Of a stretch of DNA of 64,000 nt, positions 25,501 through 54,060 are shown piece after piece. Both the position numbers and the translations under genes were made by a program. Within the stretch, counting starts at the first letter, position 1; each line of letters opens with the position of its first letter. Location of the stretch: NCBI RefSeq assembly GCF_964340395.1, contig NC_135553.1:23532949-23596948 (forward strand). The letters are read 5' to 3'. This DNA comes from Glandiceps talaboti (Eukaryota; Hemichordata; Enteropneusta; Spengelidae). The notes below the pieces were generated by a model. The model saw nothing but the letters and a program-made list of their open reading frames with translations. It searched no databases and was not told the DNA's origin.

Positions 25501-26873
25501 TACATTGGTTGGTTAGCTTCCTTCTGTATTTTCATTTATGTGTTTTATCAGTACAGCCTTTTTATTCATCATTTACTGGAAAGAACTTAGTCTCTGTGAC
25601 ATACTTCTGTATACTTCCTAGGTTATGAGAGAATTTTACATTGTAACATTTATGACTCACTCATCATATGATATCTACTTTATTGAATGGAATGTATTCC
25701 CTTCTCTTCTGTTCACTTATTGAAGAGGAGAAAACAATGTTTATTTCGTATATGTTTATTTTCTTGCAAAAAATTATAACTTCTCCAGGATTTTCTTGGT
25801 TTCTTTCATCTTAGGGCTAAAGAATTAGTGAGTTGTTATGTGGTTGGTGAATGTCAGGTTGGAGTGTCTTTAAACCTACCCCTCCAATCCACCTCTGTAG
25901 ATTTCACCATACCAGTACCTCAATAAAGCTACAGCAATCACCATACATACTCTGATGACATGGAGTAAATATAAAATATATACAGCAATCACCATCAGAG
26001 TATTAATGCCATGTTTGATACAATTGTGATAATATATGACCAATTGTGGGATGGTGTGAAGTCTCATCTCATCTCTTTGCTTCTCATTCCCTTTGCTATC
26101 ATCCCCTTCTCTTCCCTTCTCACCCCTCTCCTCGCCTATCCTCTCCTTCCCTTCCCTTTCCTTCACTTCCTGTCCCATCCCTCCCCCTCCTCTCCCCTAC
26201 TCTCCTCTCCTCTACTCTCCTCTCCTCCCCTCCCCTCCCCTCCCGTCACCTCTCCTCTACTCTCCTCTCCTCCCTCCCCTCTCATCTACTCTCCTCTCCT
26301 CACCTCTCCTGTCCCCTCCCCTCCCCTCTCCTCACCTCACCTCTACTCTCCTCTCCTCTCCCCCCCTCCCCTCCCATCTCATCTACTCTCCTCTCCTCAC
26401 CTCTCCCCTCCCCTCTCCTCACCTCTACTCTACTCTCCTCTCCTCTCCTCTCCTCCTCTCTCCTCACCTCTCCTCCCCTCCCCTCTCATCTACTCTCCTC
26501 ACCTCTCCCCTCCCCTCCCCTCTCCTCACCTCTACTCTCCTCACCTCACCTCTCCTCCCCTCCCCTTTCTACTCTCCTCCCCTCCCCTCTCATCTACTCT
26601 CCTCTCCTCACCTCTCCCCTCCCCTCCCCTCTCCTCACCTCTACTCTACTCTACTCTACTCTCCTCTCCTCTCCTCTCCTCTCCTCCTCTCCCCCCCCCC
26701 CCTCCTCTCTTCTCTCCACTCCTACACAACCTTTGATCAGTGTTTCTTACCCACTGACTAAAATTTTCCATTTTTCTTCTACAGGTGAATTTGGTACACA
26801 AAACAATCCAAAGCAGAAACTACTGGAAAATTCTTCCGAAAACAGATTATACGGCTCAGACCATAGCACATGA
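5368..26873 (+). CDS. SLC26A11: SLC26A11-like sulfate/anion transporter, complete multi-exon gene
   Basis: Sodium-independent sulfate/anion exchanger of the SLC26/SulP family: a polytopic membrane core plus a cytosolic STAS domain. Exons (all GT-AG): 5368-5672 (ATG at 5370), 6015-6228, 9748-9913, 11118-11172, 12682-12790, 14248-14429, 15463-15535, 16366-16416, 17015-17075, 17778-17974, 19078-19208, 20193-20378, 21031-21096, 22231-22318, then either 23710-23864 or 26785-26873. The joined frame stays open: 678 residues with the proximal end, 656 with the distal; human SLC26A11 is about 606. Family marks seen: [72 protein letters not shown], and the STAS strand [15 protein letters not shown]. 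An acceptor directly before the ATG implies an upstream 5' UTR exon that I could not place. Orthology to SLC26A11 rather than another SLC26 is by remembered similarity of the [14 protein letters not shown] and DLLP regions; confident. Confidence 0.93.
6015..6228 (+). CDS. SLC26A11: SLC26A11-like exon 2
   Basis: Acceptor ttttcacag, donor gtaaga, phase 0 in and 1 out. Encodes [20 protein letters not shown] and the [12 protein letters not shown] segment, the most conserved part of the SulP transport core. Confidence 0.93.
6399..6923 (-). CDS. ORF with 2A-like ribosome-skipping motif, probable non-LTR retrotransposon fragment
   Basis: A 174-residue uninterrupted ORF antisense inside intron 2 of the transporter. 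Residues about 41-63 are a hydrophobic segment ([16 protein letters not shown]). Residues 136-144 read GDIELNPGP, matching the 2A consensus D-x-E-x-N-P-G-P that releases the upstream peptide between G and P without a stop codon. About 30 residues follow before the stop. 2A-like motifs are known near the N terminus of APE-type non-LTR retrotransposons of marine invertebrates and of some sea urchin NLR proteins. No endonuclease or reverse transcriptase follows, so this is probably a 5' fragment of a LINE-like element. The more GC-rich 100-150 bases upstream of the ATG could be its 5' UTR. It could also be an exon of an unknown gene. Confidence 0.6.
   Translation of the reverse strand: MGVGVEIWRAQIGSFYHPTSWRSVSTSRYTPYSVWSPTEEVFFRLYCCIFVIWIMCTGTWLVLQSKNQLSSWLEVSGRISFENLETVVDISFANVATFQTNYVMNTLTFKRTYFATKEFRVATMTPHVRNLLFQAGDIELNPGPPRQHRTRQLKLSTKGQLIDSDDGVKYYEYM
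6492..6518 (-). other. 2A-like motif GDIELNPGP
   Basis: Nine codons matching the conserved 2A core, preceded by an aliphatic stretch (RNLLFQA) as in known active examples. Confidence 0.8.
7601..7695. repeat. short direct repeat (two copies)
   Basis: TGTGTAGCAGTACACATAAT and the following bases occur at about 7601 and again about 67 bases later. Within intron 2; no function visible. Confidence 0.7.
9748..9913 (+). CDS. SLC26A11: SLC26A11-like exon 3
   Basis: Acceptor attacag, donor gtaagt at 9914, phase 1 in and 2 out. Encodes [20 protein letters not shown], a membrane segment typical of the family. Its last bases are the first copy of a 31-bp tandem array running into the intron. Confidence 0.93.
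9894..10395. repeat. 31-bp minisatellite containing a splice donor, about 17 copies
   Basis: The unit AAAATATCACAGATACAAAG + TAAGTCAGATT is repeated about 17 times, some copies shortened to about 21 or 27-29 bp. The first copy is the end of exon 3 plus its donor. Most copies keep CAAAGTAAGT. Reading through the first donor gives an immediate TAA. Confidence 0.93.
11118..11172 (+). CDS. SLC26A11: SLC26A11-like exon 4
   Basis: 55-bp exon, acceptor tttacag, donor gtatga. Encodes [18 protein letters not shown], a membrane helix. Completes the split Asn codon left by exon 3. Confidence 0.88.
12290..12512. repeat. (TGTC)n / (TG)n microsatellite
   Basis: Imperfect TGTCTG-rich tract in intron 4. 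It creates long spurious ORFs on both strands. Confidence 0.95.
12682..12790 (+). CDS. SLC26A11: SLC26A11-like exon 5
   Basis: Acceptor tttttcag, donor gtgggt, phase 0 in and 1 out. Encodes a hydrophilic loop ([17 protein letters not shown]) followed by the start of the next helix. Confidence 0.88.
12838..13150. mobile_element. MITE copy 1 of the CTGGTTCTGGTCAG family
   Basis: Begins TTGGTTCTAGTCAGGACA, then GTGTGACGACGTG and a T run, and ends GACCAGAAACAATTC. It shares its ends and interior (GTGGAGCAGATGTCATTTGC, CTGCAGACTGCATGG) with the inverted copy at 51303-51691. It inserted about 50 bases into intron 5. Confidence 0.75.
13687..13708 (+). repeat. uninterrupted run of 22 G
   Basis: Homopolymer G tract in intron 5 on the coding strand; able to form a G-quadruplex and likely unstable in length. 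Confidence 0.95.
14248..14429 (+). CDS. SLC26A11: SLC26A11-like exon 6
   Basis: Acceptor tttctag, donor gtaagt. Encodes [19 protein letters not shown], then an extracytosolic loop with possible N-glycosylation sites (NGT, NIT) and [12 protein letters not shown], which matches the usual G-x-P-x-G-L-P pattern. Confidence 0.9.
14535..14972. mobile_element. foldback MITE with long terminal inverted repeats
   Basis: The left end TACTCGGTGCGATTTC...AGCTCTTAC and GTGAGTGCCCGTTACAT pair with the right end ACGGGCACTCACAAAAG...GTAAGAGCTGAAAAGAAATC. Arms about 75-80 bases, element about 438 bases, in intron 6. No coding capacity. Confidence 0.8.
15463..15535 (+). CDS. SLC26A11: SLC26A11-like exon 7
   Basis: Acceptor ctatttttag, donor gtaaga. 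Encodes [20 protein letters not shown], the conserved membrane segment before the Asn/Tyr loop. Confidence 0.92.
16366..16416 (+). CDS. SLC26A11: SLC26A11-like exon 8
   Basis: 51-bp exon, acceptor ttttccag, donor gtaagc. Encodes [18 protein letters not shown], diagnostic for the A11-like branch. Confidence 0.92.
16440..16776. repeat. (TGTC)n-rich microsatellite
   Basis: Imperfect TGTC/TCTC tract in intron 8; produces spurious ORFs in several frames. Confidence 0.95.
17015..17075 (+). CDS. SLC26A11: SLC26A11-like exon 9
   Basis: Acceptor tttttcag, donor gtaagt. Encodes [20 protein letters not shown], the family's SYP-x-TGSFSR motif. Confidence 0.93.
17118..17510. repeat. minisatellite of about 85-90 bp, four to five copies
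   Basis: Each unit contains CATTTTACCAGGGTTCCCTA, CCAGTGTTTTTGTTAAGGGT and GGTAAGTAGGTAAAAT. It starts about 40 bases after the exon 9 donor and carries donor-like GTAAGTAG motifs. A weaker related stretch, inverted, lies near 8165-8310. Confidence 0.85.
17778..17974 (+). CDS. SLC26A11: SLC26A11-like exon 10
   Basis: Acceptor tttgacag, donor gtaagt at 17975. Encodes [19 protein letters not shown], a long hydrophobic segment and [20 protein letters not shown]. Confidence 0.94.
18420..18935. repeat. interspersed repeat, copy in forward orientation
   Basis: In intron 10. It includes GAGGTTTAGATGC, AAACGTTGCTA, GGACAGTCTACA, TCATTTTTCTTCTA and TGCACATTCCACTGTCTTTC. The same segments occur in the same order on the minus strand at about 22925-23440. 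Confidence 0.8.
19078..19208 (+). CDS. SLC26A11: SLC26A11-like exon 11
   Basis: Acceptor atttcag, donor gtcagt. Encodes [19 protein letters not shown] and the last membrane segment [19 protein letters not shown], the entry to the STAS domain. Confidence 0.92.
19525..19936. mobile_element. foldback element in intron 11
   Basis: The left half (ACAGTTTGCCAAATAGTATG, GACCAGTCATCCCCA, GAGTGACACAATAGCAGCA) is the reverse complement of the right half (TGCTGCTATTGTGTCACTC, GGGGATGACTGGTC). Loop of about 50 bases near 19730. No coding capacity. Confidence 0.85.
20193..20378 (+). CDS. SLC26A11: SLC26A11-like exon 12 (STAS domain, first part)
   Basis: Acceptor gttcccag, donor gtacgg, phase 0 both sides. 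Encodes the STAS beta-alpha-beta opening with [20 protein letters not shown] at the conserved ligand-loop position. Confidence 0.93.
21031..21096 (+). CDS. SLC26A11: SLC26A11-like exon 13 (STAS helix)
   Basis: 66-bp exon encoding [20 protein letters not shown] and LE. Acceptor tttatttcag, donor gtaagt. Its last 27 bases plus the first 4 intron bases begin a six-copy 31-bp array. Confidence 0.92.
21070..21255. repeat. 31-bp tandem repeat containing a splice donor, six copies
   Basis: Six near-identical units GTTAGACTTGTCTTTGCTGG + CTTAGAGGTAA, exactly 186 bp. The first copy covers the end of exon 13 and its donor. Reading through the first donor meets TAG two codons later. Confidence 0.95.
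21522..22052. mobile_element. near-perfect palindromic foldback MITE, 261-bp arms
   Basis: Arms 21522-21782 and 21792-22052 are almost exact reverse complements around a 9-base centre. Termini are CCACAGGGAACAGG and CCTGTTCCCTGTGG. TTAAA stands directly outside both ends (21517-21521 and 22053-22057), a likely target-site duplication. In intron 13; no coding capacity. Confidence 0.93.
22231..22318 (+). CDS. SLC26A11: SLC26A11-like exon 14 (STAS end)
   Basis: Acceptor tctctaacag, donor gtaagt, phase 0 in and 1 out. Encodes [20 protein letters not shown] and DAISALV. The phase-1 end can join either candidate terminal exon in frame. Confidence 0.92.
22925..23440. repeat. interspersed repeat, inverted copy
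   Basis: On the minus strand the same block as at 18420-18935: TTAGATGCGTG, AAACGTTGCTA, CGACAGTCTACATG, TCATTTTTCTTCTAG, GCACATTCCACTGTCTTTCA. Exons 11-14 lie between the two copies. Confidence 0.8.
23710..23864 (+). CDS. SLC26A11: SLC26A11-like proximal terminal exon (conserved C terminus)
   Basis: From acceptor AG at 23708-23709 (or 6 bp later, same frame) an open frame of about 51 codons reaches TAA at 23862-23864. It ends [20 protein letters not shown], which resembles the vertebrate SLC26A11 tail (ED..D..VALLK type). The polypyrimidine tract before the acceptor is weak, so use of this exon is inferred from conservation and frame. Confidence 0.65.
26093..26715 (+). repeat. (TCCTC)n pyrimidine tract of about 600 bases
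   Basis: Almost pure C/T on the coding strand, made of TCTCC and CCCTC units with occasional A. It ends about 70 bases before the distal terminal exon and creates long spurious Pro/Ser/Leu ORFs. Confidence 0.95.
26785..26873 (+). CDS. SLC26A11: SLC26A11-like distal terminal exon (alternative C terminus)
   Basis: Acceptor ttcttctacag fits the phase-1 end of exon 14. The exon encodes [20 protein letters not shown], a few more residues and TGA at 26871-26873. AATAAA lies at 27359-27364. The splice site is strong but the peptide has no similarity I recognise. Confidence 0.5.
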
Positions 26874-27358
26874 TGATTATATATGACCTAACAATAGACA
26901 ATGTACAATTGTCCTTTCTGATCACACACACTATTTGAGATGTGATGTCATGCATGTTAAAGAATTTAAGAGTGCATATTTTCATACTTACTGCCCTTGT
27001 TACAGCACTGTCAAACTGTAAATGCTATCTGTAACAATAACCCAAAACCAATTTTCCCTACAAATATTTTTCTGAGAAATTGCCATTTCTGCGATTCATA
27101 TTGTCAAATTCTGATCATGATATCCAGTCATTTAAATGTGAAATATGTACTCAATAGTATGTGTGTCATTTCAGCTTTATAGAAAGTGTGCAGCATGCAT
27201 TTGAAATCATTTGTCACCGATGGTCCAGAGTTGCAAGGACCCAAATGCCGTTAACATGACGGGATTGGCCGGCACAAACCATGTATCTAGGCTAATCCCC
27301 TGAATGCGGAAAGATTCCACATTACAGAATTAATGGCTTAATGACTACCCAGAGAGTA

Positions 27359-27364
27359 AATAAA
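27359..27364 (+). promoter_or_regulatory. possible polyadenylation signal AATAAA
   Basis: AATAAA about 490 bases after the distal stop of the SLC26A11-like gene. Placement only; the cleavage site is unknown. Confidence 0.35.
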
Positions 27365-28512
27365 CTACTGATCAAGTGGAACAAAAGATCACAATGTTTA
27401 TGGGATTAAAACCATAGGGTTTAACGCAAGAGCAAATAGTGATATTTTCAGATCAATAACCAATTGACAGTCAGTTCACACCTCAAGTAAGGTATCTTTT
27501 TATATGGAAATGATTTCCAACCTACAGTGTTTGTGCTGCGGAATCTTGGCATGAATCAGTATTTCTCTATTCCCAAATCTAGCAGCTTTTGCCATATATC
27601 ACACATTGTATTCAGGTCATATATTGTAAACATATGATACCACAAGTGTTCCAAAGTACCTCGATAAAAGGACAGCAAAAAGCGAAAACAAGAACTAGTC
27701 TAAATTCTATTACTGGTACTTAGTCTGACATGTATCCTTACTCCAAAATAGCATATATACATTTGTGCATATGGTCAAGAGCAATCTGACAATCATATTC
27801 TTAAAAATGATAATGATAATTATGATACGTTACTAGTATATAGGTTACCATGGTAATGGTGAATGTACTGATGTATCAGAGAATATCAGCCAAACTGGAC
27901 AACACTTACGCATAGTTTTGTAGTGGTAGAATGAATACCATTCATTTGTGATTGTTACATCAAATGTTGATCGCTGAAGTTAGTTTTTAGTGCAATAATG
28001 AAAGATGAATATCATCAAGTCGTGTAGGTTTTTTGTCAAAAATTCTAAAAGTTAAAAAAAAATGGAACTGATAGTAAAGAATTGCATGAATGTTTCATAA
28101 ATACTTTATATTTTACATAGTACATTCACACCTGTATCCATTTTCCTTTGCATCCTTAACTGAAATTGTATATTTTCGAGAAAAAAATTGTCTACTTTTC
28201 TAGAAGTGTAACATTAGAAGTGTAAGCAAGCTTTAATAAGATTGGTGCATATTGTCAATGGAACAACTTCATATCACCATATATTCAGTTTTAAAGTGTT
28301 AGGAAGATTAGCACAGCATCATGTATAAAATTGTATGCTTCCAAGGTACAAACATTTACAGACATGAACATATTGTTTGCTTAAACTTTACACCCCTATC
28401 TGTACAGTTGCATAGTATTGCATATTATATATTCTTAAATTGAATTGAATTGAATTCCAAAGGTGAATATTTGATAAAAGTTGAATACAAGAAGTAATGT
28501 TCATGAATAAGT

Positions 28513-28764
28513 AGTATAATAAAAGATCATCTGTGCAAAAAGTCAGCCTAAATTCATAGATTCGACTTCATTTTGCACCAAGAAATACTAGAAGTTCACC
28601 AAAGCTTCTGCCAGGTATGCAACGTGACTTCAGAAAACACTGACAAAGCCATGGTGGATATATGGTGAAAGCTTTGGTGAGCGTCTAGTATTTCTTGGTG
28701 CAAAATGAAGTCGGATTTACGAATTTAGGCTGATTTTTTGCACAGATGATCTTTTATTATACTA
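28513..28764. mobile_element. foldback MITE, about 95-bp arms
   Basis: The left arm AGTATAATAAAAGATCATCT, GTGCAAAAAGTCAGCCTAAAT and CATTTTGCACCAAGAAATAC is mirrored by the right arm GTATTTCTTGGTGCAAAATG, ATTTAGGCTGATTTTTTGCAC and AGATGATCTTTTATTATACT. Centre about 60 bases; non-coding. Confidence 0.88.
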
Positions 28765-31613
28765 AAGTAATATGATGGCATCCCAATTTTTGAAATCAGT
28801 CTGATGAATTAATTCCTGAAATCTAACTACATCTCATATGCATCAAGCACAAGCATGACCAAAATGTGCAACTCCAATTTAAAATATATATTTTTAACAG
28901 AAAAGAATTTGATAGCATGAAAGATGCACAATCAACTTCACTTCAGTGGTTGAATTATTGATATGAATAGTACATCAAAATATAGATGGGGTGTCTCAAA
29001 AAGGAAATCCTGTCCAGGAAATTGGCAGTTTCATTTCAATTTTTTTTAGAATTGGCTTCTTTTCTTATTGTGTTTCTTGCTAATTCTCAAACCCATCAAA
29101 AATCCGTCAAAGTTCTCTCTGTAGTTCTCTCTAGCTAACTCTGGTTTCAACACAAATGTATATCTATTGTACCACCTGTTATTTCTTTCGTTCCTGCTGT
29201 ATGAATTTCCATACTTTTATACTGTAACATGGGCTAACATTTTGATGAAGAAAATAATCTCAGATGTTTGGTGTGTCACCTAGAATTATTTGGACACTAG
29301 AGCTCTTGAACAAAGTTGAGGAAAAGTTTTCTGTATATTATGTGATGGTTGTCACATGAAGACTTTTATATGACAGATATGTAAAATATATTGATTGATA
29401 CATTCATGTACATCAGTTTTCAGAGAATAAAATTTTGCATAAAGTTTGAAACAGTCATGAATATGTTTGTGGTCTTTTGAAATGTATGTGTAAATGATAA
29501 GGTAAAGAATGTGAATAGTATTGTGTGTATATACTTTGGACATGGTCATACACAAACTCATATTGCACTAGTGAGAGAGTAAAGGTTTGTCCAAATTGCT
29601 ACAAATTATAGCTTAAACAGACAAACATGCTAGTCAAAATCAAAGCAATTTGCAACATTTTTCACGATGAGGAAAATATTTCAAAATGTTTGTTGACTAG
29701 AAGTCTGGTGTTACTTCACATAAATTTTCCACTTAGATTCCGAGTTTGTAATATGCAGTCAGTCAATTTCATGTCCATGAGTTTCGTTACACCGGCATGG
29801 TATATCTTGTAAGTCGTTATCTGGAAACCTGTCGATGTACTTTTCATGAAAAAAATTAAATGAAAACAAAAATAAATTTTTAGAAGAATGCGGAAAGTGT
29901 ATGCATATAACATACATAAATCTGACTTCCTTCTTAAAGGGTCAGGGGTCAAAACGATTCCATTCGACAACCACTAATTTAAAGTCTGCATGACTTTTAT
30001 TGGTAAATATCAGTCAGGTACATCATAAAGAATGACAAAATATACATTATGTACAGGATATGAAGGAAGGAATAAATACTACCACCATAGGTCTTCAGTG
30101 AACGACATGCATTGTATTCAGTACAGTAGACAATCAACTGTGTACTTGTTACGGATGCCAAACATGGCTTAACATTCAGTGTATTGACATTGACGAGTTT
30201 CTGGAATTGTGACTGTTAAACTTTGAGTAACCGGGTGCTCAAATTGATCACGTGATCGATGTCAGGGTCTCCTGATGAGTAAACAAAACTTAAAACTGCG
30301 TGTGATAATCGAAATGTATATAAATCAATCATCTGCAAGATGTACTGTTTTGATGGGATTATCGCAGTGACTAGAGGTGGAATTCGATTATACCACCGTC
30401 GAAATTAAACTCCAACTAAAAATGCAGACCTTTATCAAAAGCAAACGAACATGAATTTGGTACTTTGCATATCTCTAACGAACAGTAGGTTTGTGACGTA
30501 TTTGTAGTACTTTCTTCATACGGGTTCCGTAGCATTAATTTTTCATCAAATTACCACGATTGTTGAGAATCACATTTTTAGTCAATCTTCATGATAAATA
30601 TCAAATAAACTTCGTAACATGCTGAATAATTATGATTATTTAGAGACCTTTAAAAGTCAGCTATCAAATCAAATGACACTTAATAGTCATGTGCATATCA
30701 TATTCGCTGTAATTAGTTTTCCTATCTAGTCTTACTGTTAGGTATGGTTACTCTAAAGAGCAAATACGTAATGGTCATTATTGAACACCCATCAGTACTT
30801 CTATAAGGTTTAGATTAGTTTGTTTCCAAAACTCAGAGAATGTAAATATCTCCTTGTAGAATCAAATGATGACATTTCAGTAACCCTATTTTCAACTATT
30901 CAAACTGCATTATTATCAGATAAACACCAATATTTTCACTGAAAATTATTGAAATGTCAATAATTAGACATTGTACATGTAATTAGGGGTTAATTGTATC
31001 CAGAAGTAATACAGCAACATGTTGAAATTGTGATTGCATTGGGGTGCGGATTTTCGAGTGCGAACCCAAAAATCAATTTATTTGGTTTATTGTGCAGTAT
31101 TATATACATGTGTATGAATACAGTCTGTTAATATCCGCACGTGATTAAATACTGCTTAGGGTGTACAATATTACGAATAAGTCGATAAATATAACAAACC
31201 AGTTTCAAGTAATGTTCGAGTTGCATCCACTGCAGCTTTAAACACACCGATGTTAGGTGTTATCTATTCAAATCATTCCCCTAAAACTAACCCAATAATC
31301 TGAGTTGAAATAATATTTCAGTTTTGAAATCGAATAATAATTAACTCAAATCATAACGTAATGAGATATTACTTTAGCATGTATACATTAAAAAGCGATT
31401 TCTTAATTTCTCTACTGGCATTTATATTAAACTTGCACTCTTAGCATAGTAAACACCGAGTTGGATGAGACTGTTCCGTGGAATGGCAAGATTTAAACTT
31501 CTTTTCTGTTAAAGGCAAATTACTAGTTAAAATTCAGCAATTGGCAAGCGTTAGATTCTGGCAAGTAAGGCTAACCATCACGTCAAATACTGGTCAGTTC
31601 ACCAATGCTATGT

Positions 31614-50785
<19,172 letters not shown>

Positions 50786-51302
50786 CTGCGGAAGGAGACA
50801 GGAAGCGAATGAAATTAAAAAAGAGCGAATAGTCAGTTAAGTCAATCAGCCAATTTTCTTAATTCTTTTGAAAAAACCGAATGTTCCATATCAGAATACT
50901 CCCCACTTACCGACTACCCCCATCATTCAGCATTGAATTGCTACATTGTTGTTACCTTTACCTTCTCCCCTTGCCCATACAGTCGTATATACGATCAGTT
51001 TTTCCACGAACAGCTCCGTTGGCTGCACCTTAATAACACAGTTAAAACACAGAAACACTTCCGGCCGTTAAAAAAAATTCTCCAAAAAGAAAAAACAATT
51101 CTAAGACTACAGAGAGATTCGAACAAGCAACCTTAGAATAGAATACCTAGTCCCAATCGTCAATCACTTCACCATGGGGGTGTCCATATTTATATTGACG
51201 TGTTAGTCACCTATAGCTGTCTAAATTGTTATATATATTGAGAGAAATGTTTGGAGAAGAAAAGGTAAATTAGGGGTTTGGCTTCAGAATGAAAAACACA
51301 CA

Positions 51303-51478
51303 GTTAGCCCCCCCCCCTCCCAAAAAATGATTCTGGTCAGCCTTTTTTTCCGTGTTTGTCCAGCCCATGCAGTCTGCAGATCCGGGGGAAACACAAAAAT
51401 AACCCTCCCTACTTTAATGAAGACAACTGCAGAACCAATCATGAACTTGCAAATGACATCTGCACCCACATACACACT

Positions 51479-51517
<39 letters not shown>

Positions 51518-51691
51518 TATCAATCAATCAATCAATCAAACAATCAATCAATCTCTTAAGTACTAAATAAAAAGAACAGTAACTGTCATAAAGAGTAGAT
51601 TGAGTGACAGGTTTGTTGGAAATAAAAAAAAATCGCGTCGTCGCACCACTTTAGGCAAAATGTCCTGACAAGAAACAATTATTTTTTGGCC
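51303..51691. mobile_element. MITE copy 3 of the CTGGTTCTGGTCAG family, inverted
   Basis: Ends AATTATTTTTTGGCC on the right; the left end has GATTCTGGTCAG after a C run. The interior is the reverse complement of copy 1 (GGAGCAGATGTCATTTGC-type block). An (AATC)n tract lies inside at about 51482-51553. Confidence 0.78.
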
Positions 51692-51745
51692 TTATACACA
51701 GATATACACGGACACGAACGCAGACGCACATACATACACATACTG

Positions 51746-51750
<5 letters not shown>

Positions 51751-51808
<58 letters not shown>
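51751..51808. repeat. (CT)n microsatellite
   Basis: About 29 CT dinucleotides in the long first intron of gene B. Confidence 0.95.
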
Positions 51809-51810
<2 letters not shown>

Positions 51811-52668
51811 ATATGCTACTGAGGGTAAGATTATGTTCACTAATTCTAATCAGTTAAACTTTTATAGTATTGCCATGTAGCTTAATATGTCATACAGGTT
51901 CATTTGCTTTAAATTATTTCCTTTGAATGCAATGCCAATGAATAATGTCACGACAACACCAGCTGCAGTAAGTGGCTGAAATCGCATGACTGACAGTTGA
52001 TCATTTAAAATGTCGACCCAGGATGGCTGCCATTTCAGTCTTAATACAATTTTCCTTAAATCCAAAATACCAAAAAATTTCCTAAAATCAAAATACTATT
52101 TGTGAATCTATATGTGTATTATGTAAATGACATTCTGTTAGGAAAATAACGCTTCAACAGTTTGAAGTGTGATATCTTAACCAGATTTACCAACACTAAT
52201 TCCACTCTACATAACATTAAGTCATTATAATAGAAAGAATGATGAAATAATCTGAATTGTCAGAGCATGCGCAGTCAAAGAGAATCGATTCATACTGTAC
52301 TCCTTTTTAGGACCTTTGTCACTCGTGTAACAGGTTGAAGAGGATTAATTTTTTTGACAGTTATAGATATGAAAAATGAGTATGCCCATAAAAGTCCGCT
52401 TCGTTTACAGCACTGAAGCCTTTTTATTTGAGCCATACACTATCCCTTGTATCCACGCAAACATGACGTCAACAGAAATGAAGAAAGAAAGAAAATTTTG
52501 ACAGGTAGCATGGTTGACGTAGGGAACAAGTGTTAAGCATTAAATGCAGGCAAAGAATATTTGCAGGAAGATTAACTTTACATTTCAGATATTTCATCAA
52601 GTTCTATTATTTGTACTCTACGAACGAATACTTTATAGATGCAATAGATTCGGGGGTAACTATTGCAG

Positions 52669-52671
<3 letters not shown>

Positions 52672-52760
<89 letters not shown>
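52672..52760. repeat. (AT)n microsatellite
   Basis: About 44 AT dinucleotides in the first intron of gene B. Confidence 0.97.
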
Positions 52761-52762
<2 letters not shown>

Positions 52763-53238
52763 TAGGTTATACACGCCATTTCAAAAACTATATGTTTGAT
52801 ATATGTTTGTTTACACAGAAGACGAAAAATCACAATATCGATTTGTTTCATATTTCACTGAAAAGTTATTAGAATAAGGGATTTCTTTGACCATCAAGGC
52901 ACATTATTCAATACAAGTTTTTACAAAGGTATACACCGAGATCTCCACGTTTAGAACATAATACAAATTCCTCTCGCTGTCATCAAGTAGTAAAATTTAT
53001 CAAATAAATAAAATATTTACATAATCCATTCTATATAATTCCTTATCAAATCTAATCTAATTTAATCAAATCACCTGGATTATGTCTAAAATAATTCTTG
53101 TTTTCATTTTTCATCAACGGATGTATCTTTCTCTTTTCCACAGGTATACTACACTTGTATCGAATATAAACACAGATATTCTAAGAAATATACATTTGTT
53201 ATTAATGCCTGACTTATTTCCTGACGTTTCAAATAGTT

Positions 53239-53240
53239 CC

Positions 53241-53291
<51 letters not shown>
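53239..53291. repeat. (ACA)n microsatellite
   Basis: About 17 CAA/ACA units. Confidence 0.95.
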
Positions 53292-53292
<1 letters not shown>

Positions 53293-53950
53293 GTACAGTT
53301 GAAGATCACGATAAAACAAACCTAAAACAACAACCATTAAAAAGACTGATTAAGGCAGTTAAGATATTTCGAATTTAAAAATGGCGTCCATTTTGTTTTT
53401 AAGGAAAATGAAACCGTGCAGTCACACTTTGGTGTTCGAATAAATCTACCAAATGAAAGTAATATTAATATCGCATTTTGGTTCCCATTGACTGTTAATC
53501 AATGAATTTGTAAAGATAAGTCATACGCTCGACTTACTTAGTAAAACAGTTTATTCAATTGATATTAACCGGTCCCACCAACTTCCATTCTTTACCACTA
53601 TGAAAACATTTTCGCCTAAACATGTATGTTTAGGAAATAAAATGATAAGTGAAACATAAAGATTTACTTACACTAAAATCACTTGAAATTTAACTTTGTC
53701 GTTGATAGACCTCGCTTATTCCAACGTGCGTGTAATTAAAATCAGTAATCTGCGAAATGAAGAATTAATCGGTCGTATTTTCGTATTTTTTATCGACGGT
53801 GGCACAGGGCGGCGAAATTATTACGATTTTTTACGCTCTGACGTCACACGATAACGGGTAACATTATTCGTGTTTGCATCAAAAGGTTGGTGACTTCGTA
53901 TAATCTAAAACAGAAAGTAATTAAATATCTAAGAAATAAAACAAACTTAC

Positions 53951-54060
53951 CTTAATTTTGAGCTCGGCCAGCTCAGCGTTTCGTGTAGAGAGTGGACGGC
54001 GGAAGTCTCGCAGGAAGTACGTCACGCTGATTGACAGCAATAGAACCTAGACCTACACAT
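53951..54060 (-). promoter_or_regulatory. probable promoter and non-coding first exon of gene B
   Basis: Gene B's ATG exon begins at a splice acceptor, so a 5' UTR exon is needed upstream. A strong donor (AATTAAG|GTAAGT, GT at 53950-53949) ends a locally GC-rich stretch at 53951-54060. CRE-like motifs occur nearby: TGACGTCA at 53839-53846 and 54787-54794, and TACGTCAC near 54019. The transcription start is not visible. Confidence 0.45.

Larger units (their letters stand above)
26874..31613. other. intergenic DNA between convergent genes
   Basis: No coding exon recognised on either strand. It holds the 3' UTR of the distal transporter isoform, the foldback element at 28513-28764, and on the minus strand the inferred 3' UTR of gene B. 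Confidence 0.6.

Noticed and set aside
26011-26873. Long Ser/Pro/Leu ORFs of 222-275 codons
   Set aside because: They are open in all three forward frames because the DNA is a TCCTC microsatellite. The real coding part is only the short exon at 26785-26873.
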